A stretch of DNA of 64,000 nucleotides from Apostichopus japonicus (taxonomy: Eukaryota; Echinodermata; Holothuroidea; Aspidochirotida; Stichopodidae). The DNA lies in assembly GCF_037975245.1 (NCBI RefSeq), contig NC_092566.1:8104001-8168000 (forward strand), in the 5' to 3' direction. The notes under the pieces are model-generated. The model searched no databases and was not told the origin of the DNA. It saw only the letters and a program-made list of their open reading frames with translations. Position 1 is the stretch's first letter. Each line of letters begins with the position of its first letter. Positions 45,501-54,381 of the stretch are shown here, one piece after another. The translations under genes and the position numbers were made by a program.

Positions 45501-45625
45501 TAGCAGTCGATGTTAGGCCTAACTGAAGAAAACATTTCTACCTGAACATGGGATTTAGACAACGGGTTGAAATCGGCGAGCTCTCGACAGAGGAAACCTC
45601 TGCCTAACATTCTTCTGAACGCCAT
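15893..45625 (-). CDS. MCU: Mitochondrial calcium uniporter pore subunit, complete, eight exons
   Basis: Pore-forming subunit of the inner-membrane calcium uniporter, which carries Ca2+ into the matrix. Exons in transcript order: 45625-45542, 44106-44040, 34831-34661, 31051-30947, 23643-23483, 22104-21901, 17701-17585, 15973-15893. They sum to 990 nt with every junction in phase, giving 329 residues (human about 351). Residues 1-28 are a basic mitochondrial presequence. About 52-142 form the N-terminal domain, 143-196 the first coiled coil, about 209-228 TM1, 243-261 TM2, and 265-303 the second coiled coil. The selectivity motif reads WDIVEP (D238, E241), with Val where vertebrates have Met. 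R229 and E234, which the inhibitory paralogue MCUB changes, are retained, so this is MCU. Longest intron about 9.2 kb. Confidence 0.97.
16176..16209. repeat. Perfect 13-bp stem with 8-nt loop
   Basis: acttgatgaagtc (16176-16188) and gacttcatcaagt (16197-16209) are exact complements around an AT-rich loop, in the last MCU intron. No further pairing or poly-T context suggests a function. Confidence 0.7.
17585..17701 (-). CDS. MCU: MCU exon 7: second coiled coil
   Basis: 39 codons, phase 0; acceptor ttccgaag behind a good pyrimidine tract, donor gtattt. Encodes [20 protein letters not shown] and then [19 protein letters not shown], matching human [20 protein letters not shown]. Confidence 0.97.
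17702..21074. other. MCU intron 6, left part: nothing recognised
   Basis: Unique-looking AT-rich intron. G-runs near 19457 and 19992 and A-runs; no exon chain, SINE head or RNA gene seen. Confidence 0.5.
21075..21575. repeat. ~103-bp minisatellite, nearly five copies
   Basis: The phrase ttcccagctca falls at 21101, 21205, 21307, 21411 and 21513. The units share 'gatccttcaaacatcaa.ggctcacca' and 'gaatgctggtt..ct.aaaccacacaatat'. Intronic in MCU, with diverged copies. Confidence 0.93.
21901..22104 (-). CDS. MCU: MCU exon 6: both membrane helices and the pore motif
   Basis: 68 codons, phase 0 at both ends; acceptor ttaatag, donor gtacgt. Encodes TM1, the loop [17 protein letters not shown] with the selectivity-filter acids, and TM2 ending YGYFVLTKQ. 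Strongest single match in the gene. Confidence 0.98.
22593..22822 (+). mobile_element. tRNA-derived SINE, family B, copy 1
   Basis: Starts ggagtgttagctcagtggtt with an A box, then a B box in ccggttcgagtcactcc. A ~150-bp body follows, containing 'gactgacttcggtcagcttg' and 'gctttgataagccaatgagg', ending near gcaggaggatctaaa. Not a working tRNA: the anticodon arm does not form and there is a long body. Antisense within an MCU intron. Confidence 0.88.
23203..23453 (+). mobile_element. tRNA-derived SINE, family B, copy 2
   Basis: Same head and body as the copy at 22593, with an internal duplication of ggctttgataagccaatg. Its 3' end lies about 30 bp from the MCU exon 5 donor, in antisense orientation. 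Confidence 0.88.
23483..23643 (-). CDS. MCU: MCU exon 5: first coiled coil
   Basis: 161 nt; acceptor cgctcag, donor gtacag. Encodes [21 protein letters not shown] and then a charged heptad-like helix ending LQPLEE. A SINE ends only about 30 bp beyond the donor, and short actgtacact repeats fill the gap. Confidence 0.96.
23775..23985 (+). mobile_element. SINE family C fragment
   Basis: Body segment with attgaaaagattccaaa, attgaattggtagcc, ggtcgcttaggcgtgg and taaaaataactgattatt, then an ATT microsatellite tail. The same ordered blocks occur at 37799-38060 (with a tRNA-like head) and inverted at 47805-47895. Confidence 0.7.
24400..24480. repeat. TA dinucleotide cluster
   Basis: Several (TA)n runs linked by short 'ggtat' or 'ggtata' words form self-complementary AT-rich DNA inside an MCU intron. 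Confidence 0.8.
24640..25740. repeat. Decayed 'tctattgtttt' tandem repeat, split
   Basis: Degenerate copies of a pyrimidine-biased word set (tgtctattgtttt, gatatagccac, ctcttgtctattg) recur at roughly 60-70-bp steps in 24640-24900 and again in 25360-25740. A (TA)n run and unrelated sequence lie between. Heavily diverged, so the unit length is approximate. Confidence 0.45.
27541..27590. repeat. (TA)n microsatellite
   Basis: About 23 consecutive TA units between tatttatata and cagtatgcg. It generates a spurious Tyr-Ile repeat frame. Confidence 0.97.
27697..27808. repeat. 48-bp-arm hairpin in an MCU intron
   Basis: Arms 27697-27744 and 27761-27808 match at 42 of 48 positions around a 16-nt loop. 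Two mismatches are mirror C/G swaps in the same short word. Could be a small foldback element or the stem of a folded RNA. Confidence 0.85.
29990..30140 (+). repeat. Dispersed repeat D, diverged copy
   Basis: Ends in 'aagagtgctggggttgtgagaaaacaggtgag', resembling the closing part of the two closer copies at 35316 and 36185. Similarity over the first half is weak. Confidence 0.4.
30947..31051 (-). CDS. MCU: MCU exon 4: N-terminal domain, second half
   Basis: 105 nt; acceptor ctcgatag, donor gtgaga. Encodes [19 protein letters not shown] and [13 protein letters not shown], matching the VAASTGIDLLL and INDLTYHVRPP region. Confidence 0.95.
34100..34583 (+). mobile_element. 5'-truncated non-LTR retrotransposon 3' end
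   Basis: A frame ending at the TAA at 34430-34432 reads [20 protein letters not shown] and [19 protein letters not shown], then NSQVRR. This is the conserved C-terminal tail of a LINE ORF2 polyprotein. A short 3' UTR follows with 'tgtaagccgaatttccgattgtggacaataaa' and an attca tail repeat, as in CR1/L2-like elements. No reverse transcriptase core remains. Confidence 0.8.
34661..34831 (-). CDS. MCU: MCU exon 3: N-terminal domain, first half
   Basis: 171 nt; acceptor tttctag, donor gtaggt. Contains [30 protein letters not shown] and ERVALYSE, close matches to the matrix-side N-terminal domain of vertebrate MCU. Confidence 0.97.
35316..35480 (+). repeat. Dispersed repeat D, copy 1
   Basis: Shares with 36185-36350 the blocks ggaggggccggtca, gcacacagtgttaa, accagttcattcta, cacggtagaac and a closing 'gtggggagacaggtaag'. 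The close contains a consensus-like donor (cag|gtaag) on the strand opposite to MCU. Confidence 0.8.
36185..36350 (+). repeat. Dispersed repeat D, copy 2
   Basis: Second close copy, about 0.87 kb from the first, same orientation and same block order. The family is unknown to me and no coding capacity is seen. Confidence 0.8.
37229..37550 (+). mobile_element. tRNA-derived SINE, family A
   Basis: Head gagggtgttgtggtcaagtg then gttaaggcagtggacttgtg, with B box acaggttcgatac; a ~200-bp body; and a tail 'gcactatataagaagtgttaattatta'. The tail resembles the 'tataaagcgctacataaat' end of the minus-strand SINE near 2.6 kb. Confidence 0.8.
37799..38060 (+). mobile_element. tRNA-derived SINE, family C
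   Basis: tRNA-like head cggtgctgtggctgagtgga with a degenerate B box (ggccgggtcatag). The body contains attgaaaagattccaaattt, ttgaattggaagcc and gcgtcgttaaaataactg, shared with 23775-23985. Confidence 0.75.
38061..44039. other. MCU intron 2, central part
   Basis: AT-rich intron with no second gene seen; long frames such as 38457-38849 (minus) have no recognisable domain. It holds five RFX X-box-like sites (near 38684, 38948, 39430, 41244, 41754) and a short local duplication of 'cagggggacccctggcta' (two copies in 42728-42795). Confidence 0.5.
44040..44106 (-). CDS. MCU: MCU exon 2
   Basis: 67 nt, phase 0 in and phase 1 out; acceptor ttgcag, donor gtatgt. Encodes [19 protein letters not shown] plus GDQ, which aligns with the SWQNLGAVYCST region before the N-terminal domain in human MCU. 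Too short to find without the flanking exons. Confidence 0.85.
45542..45625 (-). CDS. MCU: MCU exon 1: start codon and presequence
   Basis: 28 codons from the ATG at 45625-45623, ending in donor gtagaa. Starts [16 protein letters not shown], rich in Arg with few acids early on, as expected for a mitochondrial targeting peptide. No ATG lies in the ~100 nt upstream. The phase-0 end joins exon 2 cleanly. Confidence 0.88.
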
Positions 45626-45800
45626 TAGGGTTTCTAATGAACGCAACTTTTTAGAGCCTGGACAGAGATGTCGAACACTGAAAAAATAGGGAACTTAGCC
45701 AACTCGTTCTTCCTTTATCGATCACAGTTGGTCATACTTTACGTATTGTTCCGGTATTTAACTAGCGCCGGTGACGCAGGCAAGTAAATTCTTCAGCTTT
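45626..45800 (-). promoter_or_regulatory. Probable MCU promoter and 5' UTR
   Basis: Upstream of the first ATG on the minus strand. No clear TATA box at a fitting distance. An initiator-like tcagtgtt follows a T-run about 70 nt before the ATG, and there is locally higher CpG content (ggcgctag, gtcaccgg). Placement rests only on the start codon. Confidence 0.35.
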
Positions 45801-47229
45801 AAAGGAAAACTCCACTGCATTAGACATTCTTCTGGACAAGGATAAATAAAAGTGTCTTGAGACAACTAAGTAACATACGTCTTACAATCATTCTTAAATC
45901 CTTAGTCCTATTGAGGGATTGTTGAAATCGATCAGCACTGAACACTGACAATAACACAAACCTCACACTTATATATGCAAATCAACTGTTCTGGGCCTAG
46001 TACACTTGTTTGTCCGGGTATATATGTGTGTTTGTAGGTATATTGTCAATTTTATTACCAGAGAAGAAAAAAAAAAAAGAAAGAAAGAAATTAGTGAAAA
46101 GAACAATGGTCGACATGTTCACCAAACCAAAATCAGTCCGGAATGATGAATGCATTTTTACACCCACGACCCAGGAGCTTCCTGTGAGGACTGAGCCATG
46201 ACCTCTTTTCCAATGCCCCCTCCCAACCATCAGAGTTGATGATCAAAATGCATAAAAGCTTTAATGTGAGCTACTACATTTGATGCCATTTTTAACAGAA
46301 GTTGTTTTAGTTATGAAGATAGTCGTAATTAATACAATCAAGAAATAAAAATACCATATAACAAAATTACCTGATTTTAATGTCCGTGAAATATGCATAT
46401 GAAAGGAATCAAACGACCCTGAAAAGATTTATTAGGCCCACTCATTAGGTCGCTCCCCAAAGTTTTGCGTAAAGAACAGAATGATGACTCAACCTGTTAT
46501 ATAGCTTATAAGAAGAAAAACATAAACTAGGGTATTGTAACATTCAATAAACATCATTAATGTACTTAAAGACAAAGTTCACTAACAATATTTTAGATCT
46601 CATGTGTGGGTTTCTTCTCCTAGACAGCACTGATTTACAGCTCTCTTCCAGTTGGGTTATCTTCAAAATTATGTTGATATTAAGAAACAAAGCCCCTGAA
46701 TAAGTGAAGGCAGATATCGAATACTATACGAAGGAGCCATTTATCAAATTCACAGATGTAAGTTTGACCAATTTAACGATTGTTTTTGCGAATGGGATAG
46801 AATAGCTATAAAAGAAACCTGAATAGAATCCTCTCCTCTTACCCAGCAGGCATTTCAATCCATGGCTACCTGCCAAACGTATACCGGACCACTGTAGATC
46901 TTGGTCAACATTCATTTTCTTATCGGTATCCAACCCCTTTAATTCGCTGCAGCCGGATACATCCATAAACAGGGGCGCTGTTATTAATAAACAAACACCC
47001 AAGTCTCGTTCACTGCAATGCTCGCTGCATCGGTGTAGTAGTTTGGCATATCCCCTCAAGTATTCTATCCCCGGTATGATACATTTTAAAGTCCTTGTTG
47101 GACCTGTCAACCGGACAGTTTTTGGTGATAAACAAAACTATCCGATGAAGCCATGTGGATACGTTTTACGAGTCCATGCTGTATTTCAGAATATAACCAA
47201 TGAGCATGACAGACAGACTAACTTACTGA

Positions 47230-47500
47230 AATCTCAGATTTGGCTTTATATCTGGTTTAATCTGGCCATATGAAGCCTTTATATGGCCATAAAACCAGAT
47301 ATACCTTGATATAAAGACCATATAGATATGTAGATTAAGCTTTATCAGGCCATATAAAGCCAGATATAACTGTATATACAATTATTCCCGATATACAGAT
47401 ACAGTTTTATCTGGCCATATAAAGCCAGATATAACTGGATAATATGCAGTCAATCAGGATATGCAGATTAACTGGCCATTTATAAAAAGCCATATAAAGG
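47230..47500. repeat. AT-rich ~64-bp tandem repeat
   Basis: The phrase ggccatataaagccagatat recurs at 47349 and 47413, with diverged and inverted versions on both sides. The repeat resumes at about 47756 and again near 47888, so the intervening SINEs landed inside it. Confidence 0.75.
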
Positions 47501-47510
47501 TCATAAACAG

Positions 47511-47753
47511 GAGTGTTAGCTCAGTGGTTAACGCCCGGGCGCCTTCCAATCATAAGGTCCCGTGTTCGAGTCATTCCAAGATTAATGTATGTCGTTCAGT
47601 AACAGAGTTGTTGACAATTGACAATTCATAATCATGGACGTTAAATCAAAACAAATATGAATCTAAGAAACTGACTTCGGTCAGCTTGCGGCTTTGATAA
47701 GCCAATGAGGCTTCTTCACGAGTTCCTGTTTGCAGGAGGATCTAAAATACATT
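47511..47753 (+). mobile_element. tRNA-derived SINE, family B, copy 3
   Basis: gagtgttagctcagtggtta head, gtgttcgagtcattcc B box, and the same body as the copies at 22593 and 23203, ending gcaggaggatctaaaatac. It interrupts the AT-rich tandem repeat and so is younger than it. Confidence 0.88.
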
Positions 47754-47804
47754 CAAAGCCAGATATAAATTGATATAGAGTTATTCCAGATATACATATT
47801 AATG

Positions 47805-47895
47805 ATCATAATAATCAGCAGTTACTTTTACGATGCTTAAGCGACTACAAATGTGGGAGAAACCCGCAAGGGCAAGGGATTAACTTTTATATGGC
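47805..47895 (-). mobile_element. SINE family C fragment, inverted
   Basis: On the minus strand it reads cccacatttgtagtcgctta, agcatcgtaaaagtaactg and an ATT tail, matching the 3' half of 23775-23985. Confidence 0.65.
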
Positions 47896-49134
47896 CATAT
47901 AAAAAAAGCCTGATAAAACTTTACAACGTTATAATGACATTTATTCAAATATTTTCCTGATAATTAAAAAAAAAATGTGTTTGCTGGTGAGCCCCTAAAA
48001 CGGTTGCAAGTCAATTGGTATTATCGTTCCAGCATTTTGCGAATATAGCCGTACAACGCGTGTCCATAATTGGATACTTTTCAAACTAGAGTGAATAGAA
48101 TGAGTTGGGTATAGTTATTTGGGCCTCCTTGAAGATGACTTATAAACGGTTTTTTTTTTACTGAAAGTTTATTTGTTTTACATTTCCATTTGCAAAACGA
48201 TTTTTATTCCTATAGTTGCCAGATTGTGTCAACTTCGACACAAAATATAAAAGAGTCGAGGGGGGGGGGGGCGGGGGGGAGTGGATGGGGGTGTTTTTAC
48301 TCCGTACTAATTTGTAGAGAAGGGGAGAAACATTTCCAAAGAAATGACATCTTCTTTCTGTCTTCTGATATGTAGTATTTTATTCTTAAGAATCAGGAAG
48401 AGATTATATCACTTCCGGATTCGCGTACCCCCTCCCCGACCCTCCTGGACCCATCAATTCTTTCTCACCCTGGCGACCCCTTGCACTCCAAGTCAATAAC
48501 AGCGTCCTCCTACAATCAGAAATAACTTCCAACACCTTTGGCTTTAGATAAAACATAAGACATACCATTTTTAACAATTCACCGGGTTGATAAGGTTATC
48601 ACAGTTTTTGTTTTTGCTTTCGAACTCAATCTTGGACTTGAACACGAGGACCAGTAAACTTTGATTTATAAATATATTTTTAATTAGAGTTAGAATGGTT
48701 GGAATCATGCTGGACGAGACTCAGACAAGCCTAGTTCTTGATTTCAACTGAACCTGACCACCCTGGTGGATGAACCATTTCAAAATAAAGCAAAATTGGA
48801 GAATAGCGCCACCGTTACGTCACATATTTGCCCTCAACTGCAGAAGGTTGTCGTTGTTCTACATATTGTTCTACACATTGTTCTACATATGCATTGCTGT
48901 TATGCAGACTTAAACTGTGACAAACAAATGCTGATTTTTTTTTTATATTTTTGTCCTACAAATTCATGTAGGCCTAATATTTAGTTATAATTGTGTACCC
49001 CGTATTGTCAGAGATCTATGTTTAGATAAGTCTATAGTTGACTTAAGCTAATGAATCCAAAGGTTATTGAAGTCAAACAGTAGCTGATTTTGAGACACCC
49101 CATCTGTATGATGAATACCGGCCGGCTTACATCA
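47896..49134. other. Spacer, nothing recognised
   Basis: G-run near 48260 and C-rich patch near 48430. A triple 'ttgttctaca' microrepeat lies at about 48856-48885. No exon chain or RNA gene seen. Confidence 0.5.
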
Positions 49135-49310
49135 ATCCTTCTTTTTTCGATGAGGGTCCAGAAAATTACGTGGCAGGCGTACGTGTAATTGTCACGTAGC
49201 CATTCCTGTTCCCGTGACTGCCTTTAAACGTCCCCATCCGAAGGACGAGAGTGTACAAAGCACCTGACGACTTGAAGAAGTTGACGGCGTCCCATTCACC
49301 ATCACATCAG
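49135..49310 (-). repeat. Degenerate interspersed repeat (SINE-tail-like)
   Basis: On the minus strand the phrase gtccttcggatggggacgtt with a following cacggga motif resembles a widespread marine-invertebrate repeat tail. It is more GC-rich than its surroundings. A short open frame runs through it without a known domain. Confidence 0.4.
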
Positions 49311-49311
49311 A

Positions 49312-49620
49312 GCAGCCACGGGGGGGGGGGGGGACATGTCCCCCCAATATTTTAGGTGGGGGATATAGTATCTAATATCCCCCAATATTTGATGAGATAT
49401 TTGATGAGTTTTTTTAAGCATTTGTTTTGTAATTTTTTATGATATCGCTAGTAATTTCAAAATAGCAAATGCTTAGATGCAACTTACAAGGCCTGGGAAG
49501 TGCCATTTCCATTTCCAAAATTTTCTTTTGCGCTTCGCGCCAACTTATGGTGGTGCTACAATTAGAAAGTTTGGGTACTAGCTTTGCCCCTCCCTTGGCA
49601 AATTCCTCGCAAGGCGCCTG
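49312..49620. repeat. hAT-like repeat family, diverged copy
   Basis: Contains a G-run, the phrase tccccccaatat and a block aagtgccatttcc ... ttttgcgcttcgcgccaac ... ggtggtgct, in the same order as 50360-50530. The ends are not definable. Confidence 0.55.
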
Positions 49621-49832
49621 TTTAACCGTGTCACAATTTGTTACTATGTATGACCGAAAGTAGGTTTTACTTTTTTTCTCTCGAAATGAATAGCTAGACG
49701 GACTGCATCCGTAATGAAATTTGGTTTGCATCTTGTGTATGAGTGTAAGTACGTACAATCATATATATGATTCACATCGATATGGGTTCACTTGGTTTCC
49801 ATTTGGCCTGTTTCCTACAAGATTCTAACCGC

Positions 49833-49910
49833 AGGTGCGTAGCCAAGGGAGGGGGGGGGGATGAAGGGTGGAGACCGCCCTCCCCCTCGAGCATATTTTT
49901 TTTATATATT
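49833..49910. mobile_element. hAT-like terminal sequence, one end only
   Basis: caggtgcgtagccaagggag followed by a G-run is the usual shape of a hAT-type terminus in marine genomes (CAGG-GCGTA-CC). I find no matching opposite end in the next several kilobases, so this is a fragment. Confidence 0.4.
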
Positions 49911-50359
49911 TTCTAAGATATCGAAGTTTCATAGTAGCCGTTATAAGAGGTTTTAATATTTGTACACCAATAATTTAACTGTGTCTGAATTTTCGAAAAT
50001 TCCTTGATCAACATTTTTCATCATACTTCCCTCTACTCGTGCAATTTGACCGGTCTATTAGGGGTTGAGGTTTTTTTTTTCTATATTGGTTGTCCATAGA
50101 TGAAATTTTGTGCAACATTATGGGTATGTTTTGAAGTGAATTTATTATTCAAATTCTGAACAAATAATGGGCTTAAAACCTTGAAAAGTGGGGCTGGCGG
50201 GTATTGTGAGGCGTTACCTACAAAAGCAATGATCCACAGGAGATGCAATGAGGTCGAACATGATGTGTGACTGGTGACAATCTTGAAAAAAAGGTTATGA
50301 ATGATAAAAAAAAAACCTATTAGGAAAAACTTGGTTCTCAGGCAAAAGTGTACATCTGG

Positions 50360-50530
50360 TTGGTCATCAAGCCCGAAAGTGCCATATCCGGTGATTTGGG
50401 GGGGCTATCAAAACCAGAAATTTTCTTGTACGCTGCGCGCCAACCAATGGTGGCGCTCCGCTTTGATAGTAATTCGCCTGCATCCAAGCAGATGTCCCCC
50501 CAATATTTGAAACAGATCGCCGCCCCTGCC
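50360..50530. repeat. hAT-like repeat family, best-preserved copy
   Basis: Ordered blocks: aagtgccatatccggtgatt, G-run, ttttcttgtacgctgcgcgc, caatggtggcgctccgcttt, tccccccaatatttga, and an end-like gatcgccgcccctg that resembles the ggatcgccgcccatg terminus at 63608-63622. The long open frame across it is a repeat artefact. Confidence 0.6.
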
Positions 50531-52730
50531 ATTGTTAGTTGTAATCATGATAGTGGAGGTGCGGTGTGCGGCAACTGGGCTGTTCCTTCTAACGGTGTTA
50601 CTTTGTATATAGATGTGTTACCAAAACTTTATTTGTATATAGAAAGTTCGACTTTTCAGTTTGAGATGTTACTATTTAAAAAAAAAATATTGCCGAAGCG
50701 ATATTTCTACATTAATGTGAGTGGCATTGGGGCAGTGGGGGGGGGGCGAGCAAAATATGTCTTCCCTCACACTTTCCAAAGTTGAACTGGGATGCTGTCC
50801 TGCAATGTGTTGCTATGTGTATGCCTATAGAGCTCCGGACAGGCATACTGTATATGAACAGATGTTGTATTTTATAGTTAGCTGAGTTGTGGGTCCGAGA
50901 CAAGTTCTCTCTGCTCTTGACAATGCATTCTTTATTTAAAATAACCTATACTCAGAACTTCCATCGTATACTATTATTGTGACACATCCAATTATTGTAC
51001 TGTAGGTACAGTCGAAAAGAAAGCCAGGGCATATTTTCCTAGAAATGTATGTATGTTGGGCATATATGTGGAACACTTGAATTACCCTAGTAGTCGAATT
51101 TGGGTCAAAGATCCCGGACTAAGAAAGCCATGCTCCGGTTCCTACTGCAGTATTTGCCGAAGCTTTGAGCTCATTCAGGTAGGAATATACAGCAGACGCG
51201 CTGAATATAGTTGTCTGCATTAGTTCCGCTCTCCTAATTATATAGTCTTTGTATGCTAATAAACGTTCTAGTTTCTTATCGCAATGAAATTTAATGAGGA
51301 TCTTTAGATATTGTGATTTGTAGACTCGAGTCAGTGCAAATTAAGTTACAACTTTTAGTAATTAAATATTCAATCAAGCGGGTATATAGATGATGTAAAA
51401 CGTTTGTTTTCTACCTGTAACACACATATTAACTTGCCTCCAGAGCCTAACTTTGATAGGTTGGCAATGAAACTTGATCGTTTTTACTTGGTAAAGTTGT
51501 ACGCCGAAGACATATCATCTCTGCCAAAGATACGAAGGAGGAAATTCATTTGAAATTATTTCACTAATGTAATAAGTGACATACAACAATTTCAAACACT
51601 GTTAAAGTTCAATCATGGGACAAATAGTAAGTTTCTGTACTATTATGATATGTCATAGAGACATATATTGTATCCTTATCTATTTAAAGACAATAAATTA
51701 TTCCTAATAATATTTATAATGACGTTGGTTGCACATAAAAAAGTTGTTACACTACTTCATTATATTATAACTTTATTTCGTGTCATGAGATGTAATATTT
51801 GAGAGTGTTTTTACTGTTTCAGCTGTATTTTCAGTTGAGAACAAGCTATTAAACTGAAAAATAAGCCAATGGAATTCTGTCTTCATTAAGTTTGCTAATG
51901 TTTGGTAAACTTTTTATTTCTTGGACTTTGACATCGCTGATATATCTGTTTACTAATGAAAGAAGTCGGTATACACTGTGCACCCTGGTGAAATTTGCAT
52001 GTTATTCCTTCATTGCGTCTCCGTGAAATGATAGACCGATATATTGGCCCAGTTTGTTCCAAAAGTGAACTTGAAGCACATATGTCACAGTTACTCACTG
52101 ACAGCATTCCCCCTCCCCTCCCCGCCCGTCTTCATTTTGGCACTTAATTGTTTTTTGTTTTTGCCTTAGGGATGTGACTTTTTCACCATGCGACAATGGA
52201 TGTATTGAATATTCGTATAGTGATGCATCCCAATTTTGATGACGGTAGTTGGATGTGTAGTTATGTTTGACTGCAGTTCAAATGCTGTTTTTATCGAACT
52301 CGATGAATGAGAATTAAATGTAAATTTCACCAGAATACTTTTATTTAATCCAAAACGTGGACTGTATTTTAATTGTTAGAGCTGTACCGTTGCGTCTAAG
52401 TGTAACTTTGTGTAACTCCCGCTGTGAAGATCTCTCAAACTTAAGGTTTACATATAGTTTGAGATTCACTGGATGTAAATGTGGATAACGAACATTTGGC
52501 TGCTCCTTGTTTACATAATTATGACCATTTAATACAATAAAGAAGTCATTTTAAAAGTCGAAAAACTTGACGCACAATTATTCCTATTCCCAAGAAACAA
52601 GACAAGCCTTGTATACAAAGCTCATTGGCAAACTGGCTCTTATTGCAGTTTTCCGGAAAAAATCATAACAGCCAAAGATTCCCACCACCAAAATAGTTAT
52701 CATTTGGATCCCAATGTATTTTTCTCAATG
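50531..52730. other. Spacer upstream of the tandem array, no certain exon
   Basis: AT-rich. If the array units splice to shared downstream exons (minus strand), those would lie here or further left. The only cysteine-bearing minus frame is 51895-52107 (CKFHQGAQCIPTSF and a later C). It is not flanked by convincing splice sites and I cannot assign it to a family. Confidence 0.4.
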
Positions 52731-52766
52731 TATTTTTTAATCCTGAGTTAGGACAAAAGTAACGCT

Positions 52767-53019
52767 TTACTGACGACGGTAATCGGTACAACCGTCACAG
52801 TCACAGTGGTCCGCAGTATTACCGCACCATTTCCAGCGTGAGCAGCAAGGGTTATGCCCGTCCGGATTACACTCTGCATCATCACCGTAAGCAGCTGGGA
52901 ATCCAGCACCACATCGGTTGTCTTGTCTGTAGACTAACATATAGTTGAAGAGCGAAAATGGTAACATGTATAATCCACGCAATCAGCTTGAATCCTGCTT
53001 TGATTATCTGCATATTCAT
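52767..53019 (-). pseudogene. Hevein-like membrane-anchored peptide, unit 1, frameshifted
   Basis: Same exon as units 2 and 3, but two extra bases in the membrane segment (about 52964-52968) break the frame. The upstream ATG (53019) leads into another frame. The cysteine-rich half stays open and could start from an ATG created by the insertion (52967-52965), giving MLPFSLFNYMLVYRQDNRCG onward. The donor-like end also differs (gtcagt instead of gtgagt). Either a broken gene or a shortened variant. Confidence 0.75.
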
Positions 53020-53573
53020 AAAGCGTCGAAACTTGCGGCTTAATTCTTGCGTGGCGCATCCCACGAACGCATTCTGAATCACATACCCAGAAATACACCT
53101 TTTCAACAATTTGTCATCAATTCCCAGCTATAAACTGAAAGGCAAATCAAATTTTCGTCTAAATTTGGCAGTGCGTAAGGCTCTCAGCTGGCTTTAACCA
53201 ATATAAGTTGCACAGGGATTACAACAGAATATATTAGTAACTTAAACAGAGTAATCCCGGCCTGTTTCATTGAACACATTCTAAAAGGGTACGTTGATAA
53301 CGACAGGTAAAAGTACCTATCAAGCTTAAAACCCTATCATTGATAAACATTCACAAAATAATATTTTTTAGTATAAAGCATAAAATTTTCAAGCAGTACC
53401 AGATGTCTTTACAACATGATTCATGAAGATATGATAATCTGAACAGCTTGTATACAATAGTCCTAAAGTGTGGGATATCTCTTTTACTTGTTGGTCTGTT
53501 CTTTATGGTCAAGGGCACAAAAAAATACGAAAACAATGCCTTTTTAGTCCTGAGTTAGGACAAAAGTAACGCT

Positions 53574-53825
53574 TTACTCACGACGGTAATCGGTACAACC
53601 GTCACAGTCACAGTGGTCCGCGGAATTACCGCACCAATGCCAGGGTGAGCAGCAAGGGTTATGCCCGTCCGGATTACACTCTGCATCTTCACCGTAAACA
53701 GCTGGGAATCCAGCACCACATCGGCTGTCTTGTCTGTAGGCTAACATATAGTTGAAGAGCGAAAATGGTAACAGTATAATCCACGCAATCAGCTTGAATC
53801 CTGCTTTGATTATCTGCATTTTCAT
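53574..53825 (-). CDS. Hevein-like membrane-anchored peptide, unit 2 (intact)
   Basis: 83 codons from the first in-frame ATG to TAA. Residues 1-12 are short and basic. About 11-30 (KLIAWIILLPFSLFNYMLAY) form one hydrophobic signal-anchor or signal peptide. From residue 36 comes a cysteine-rich module: CGAGFPAV, AECNPDGHNPCCS, WHWCGNSADHCDC, GCTDY. The CCS-x-WCG-x-HC order is that of hevein-like chitin-binding type 1 domains. The stop overlaps a strong donor (c|gtgagt after DYR), so this may be a first exon of a longer type II membrane protein, as in Golgi transferases. Function is inferred only; the ATG choice is uncertain because the frame is open further up. Confidence 0.7.
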   Translation of the reverse strand: MKMQIIKAGFKLIAWIILLPFSLFNYMLAYRQDSRCGAGFPAVYGEDAECNPDGHNPCCSPWHWCGNSADHCDCDGCTDYRRE

Positions 53826-54381
53826 AAAGCGTCGAAACTTGCGGCTTAATTCTTGCGTGGCGCATCCCACAAACGCATTCTGAATCACATACCCAGAAAT
53901 TCACCTTTTCAACAATTTGTCATCAATTCCCAGCTATAAACTGAAAGGCAAATCAAATTTTCGTCTAAATTTGGCAGTGCGTAATGCTTTCAGCTGGCTT
54001 TAAAAAAGTATAAGTTGCACAGGGATTACAACAGAATATATAAGTAACTTAAACAGAGTAATCCCGGCCTGTTTCCTTGAACACATTCTACAAGGTTACG
54101 TTGATAACGACAGGTAAAAGTACCTATCAAGCTGAAAACACTATCATTGATAAACATTCACAAAATAACATTTTTTAGTATAAATCAAAAAACTTTCAAG
54201 CAGTACCTGATGTCTTTACAACATGAATCATGAAGATATGTTCATCTGAACAGCTTTGTATACAAGAACCCTAAAGTGTGGGATATCTCTTTTACTTGTT
54301 GGTCTGTTCTACATGGTCAAAGGCACAAAAACATACGAAAACAATGCCTTTTTAATCCTGAGTTAGGACAAAAGTAACGCT

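Noticed and set aside
46724-47110. 128-residue open frame, minus strand, upstream of MCU
   Set aside because: The middle part (MDVSGCSELKGLD) looks codon-like and a cag|gtagcc follows, but I recognise no family and no partner exon, so I do not call a gene.
50348-50785. 145-residue open frame, plus strand
   Set aside because: It runs through a dispersed transposon fragment and a G-run. Its similarity to frames at 49.5 and 15.2 kb follows from shared repeat DNA rather than protein constraint.
51895-52107. Cysteine-bearing minus-strand frame as a downstream exon of the tandem array
   Set aside because: The spacing only loosely resembles an LDL-receptor class A module, and convincing acceptor and donor sites are lacking.
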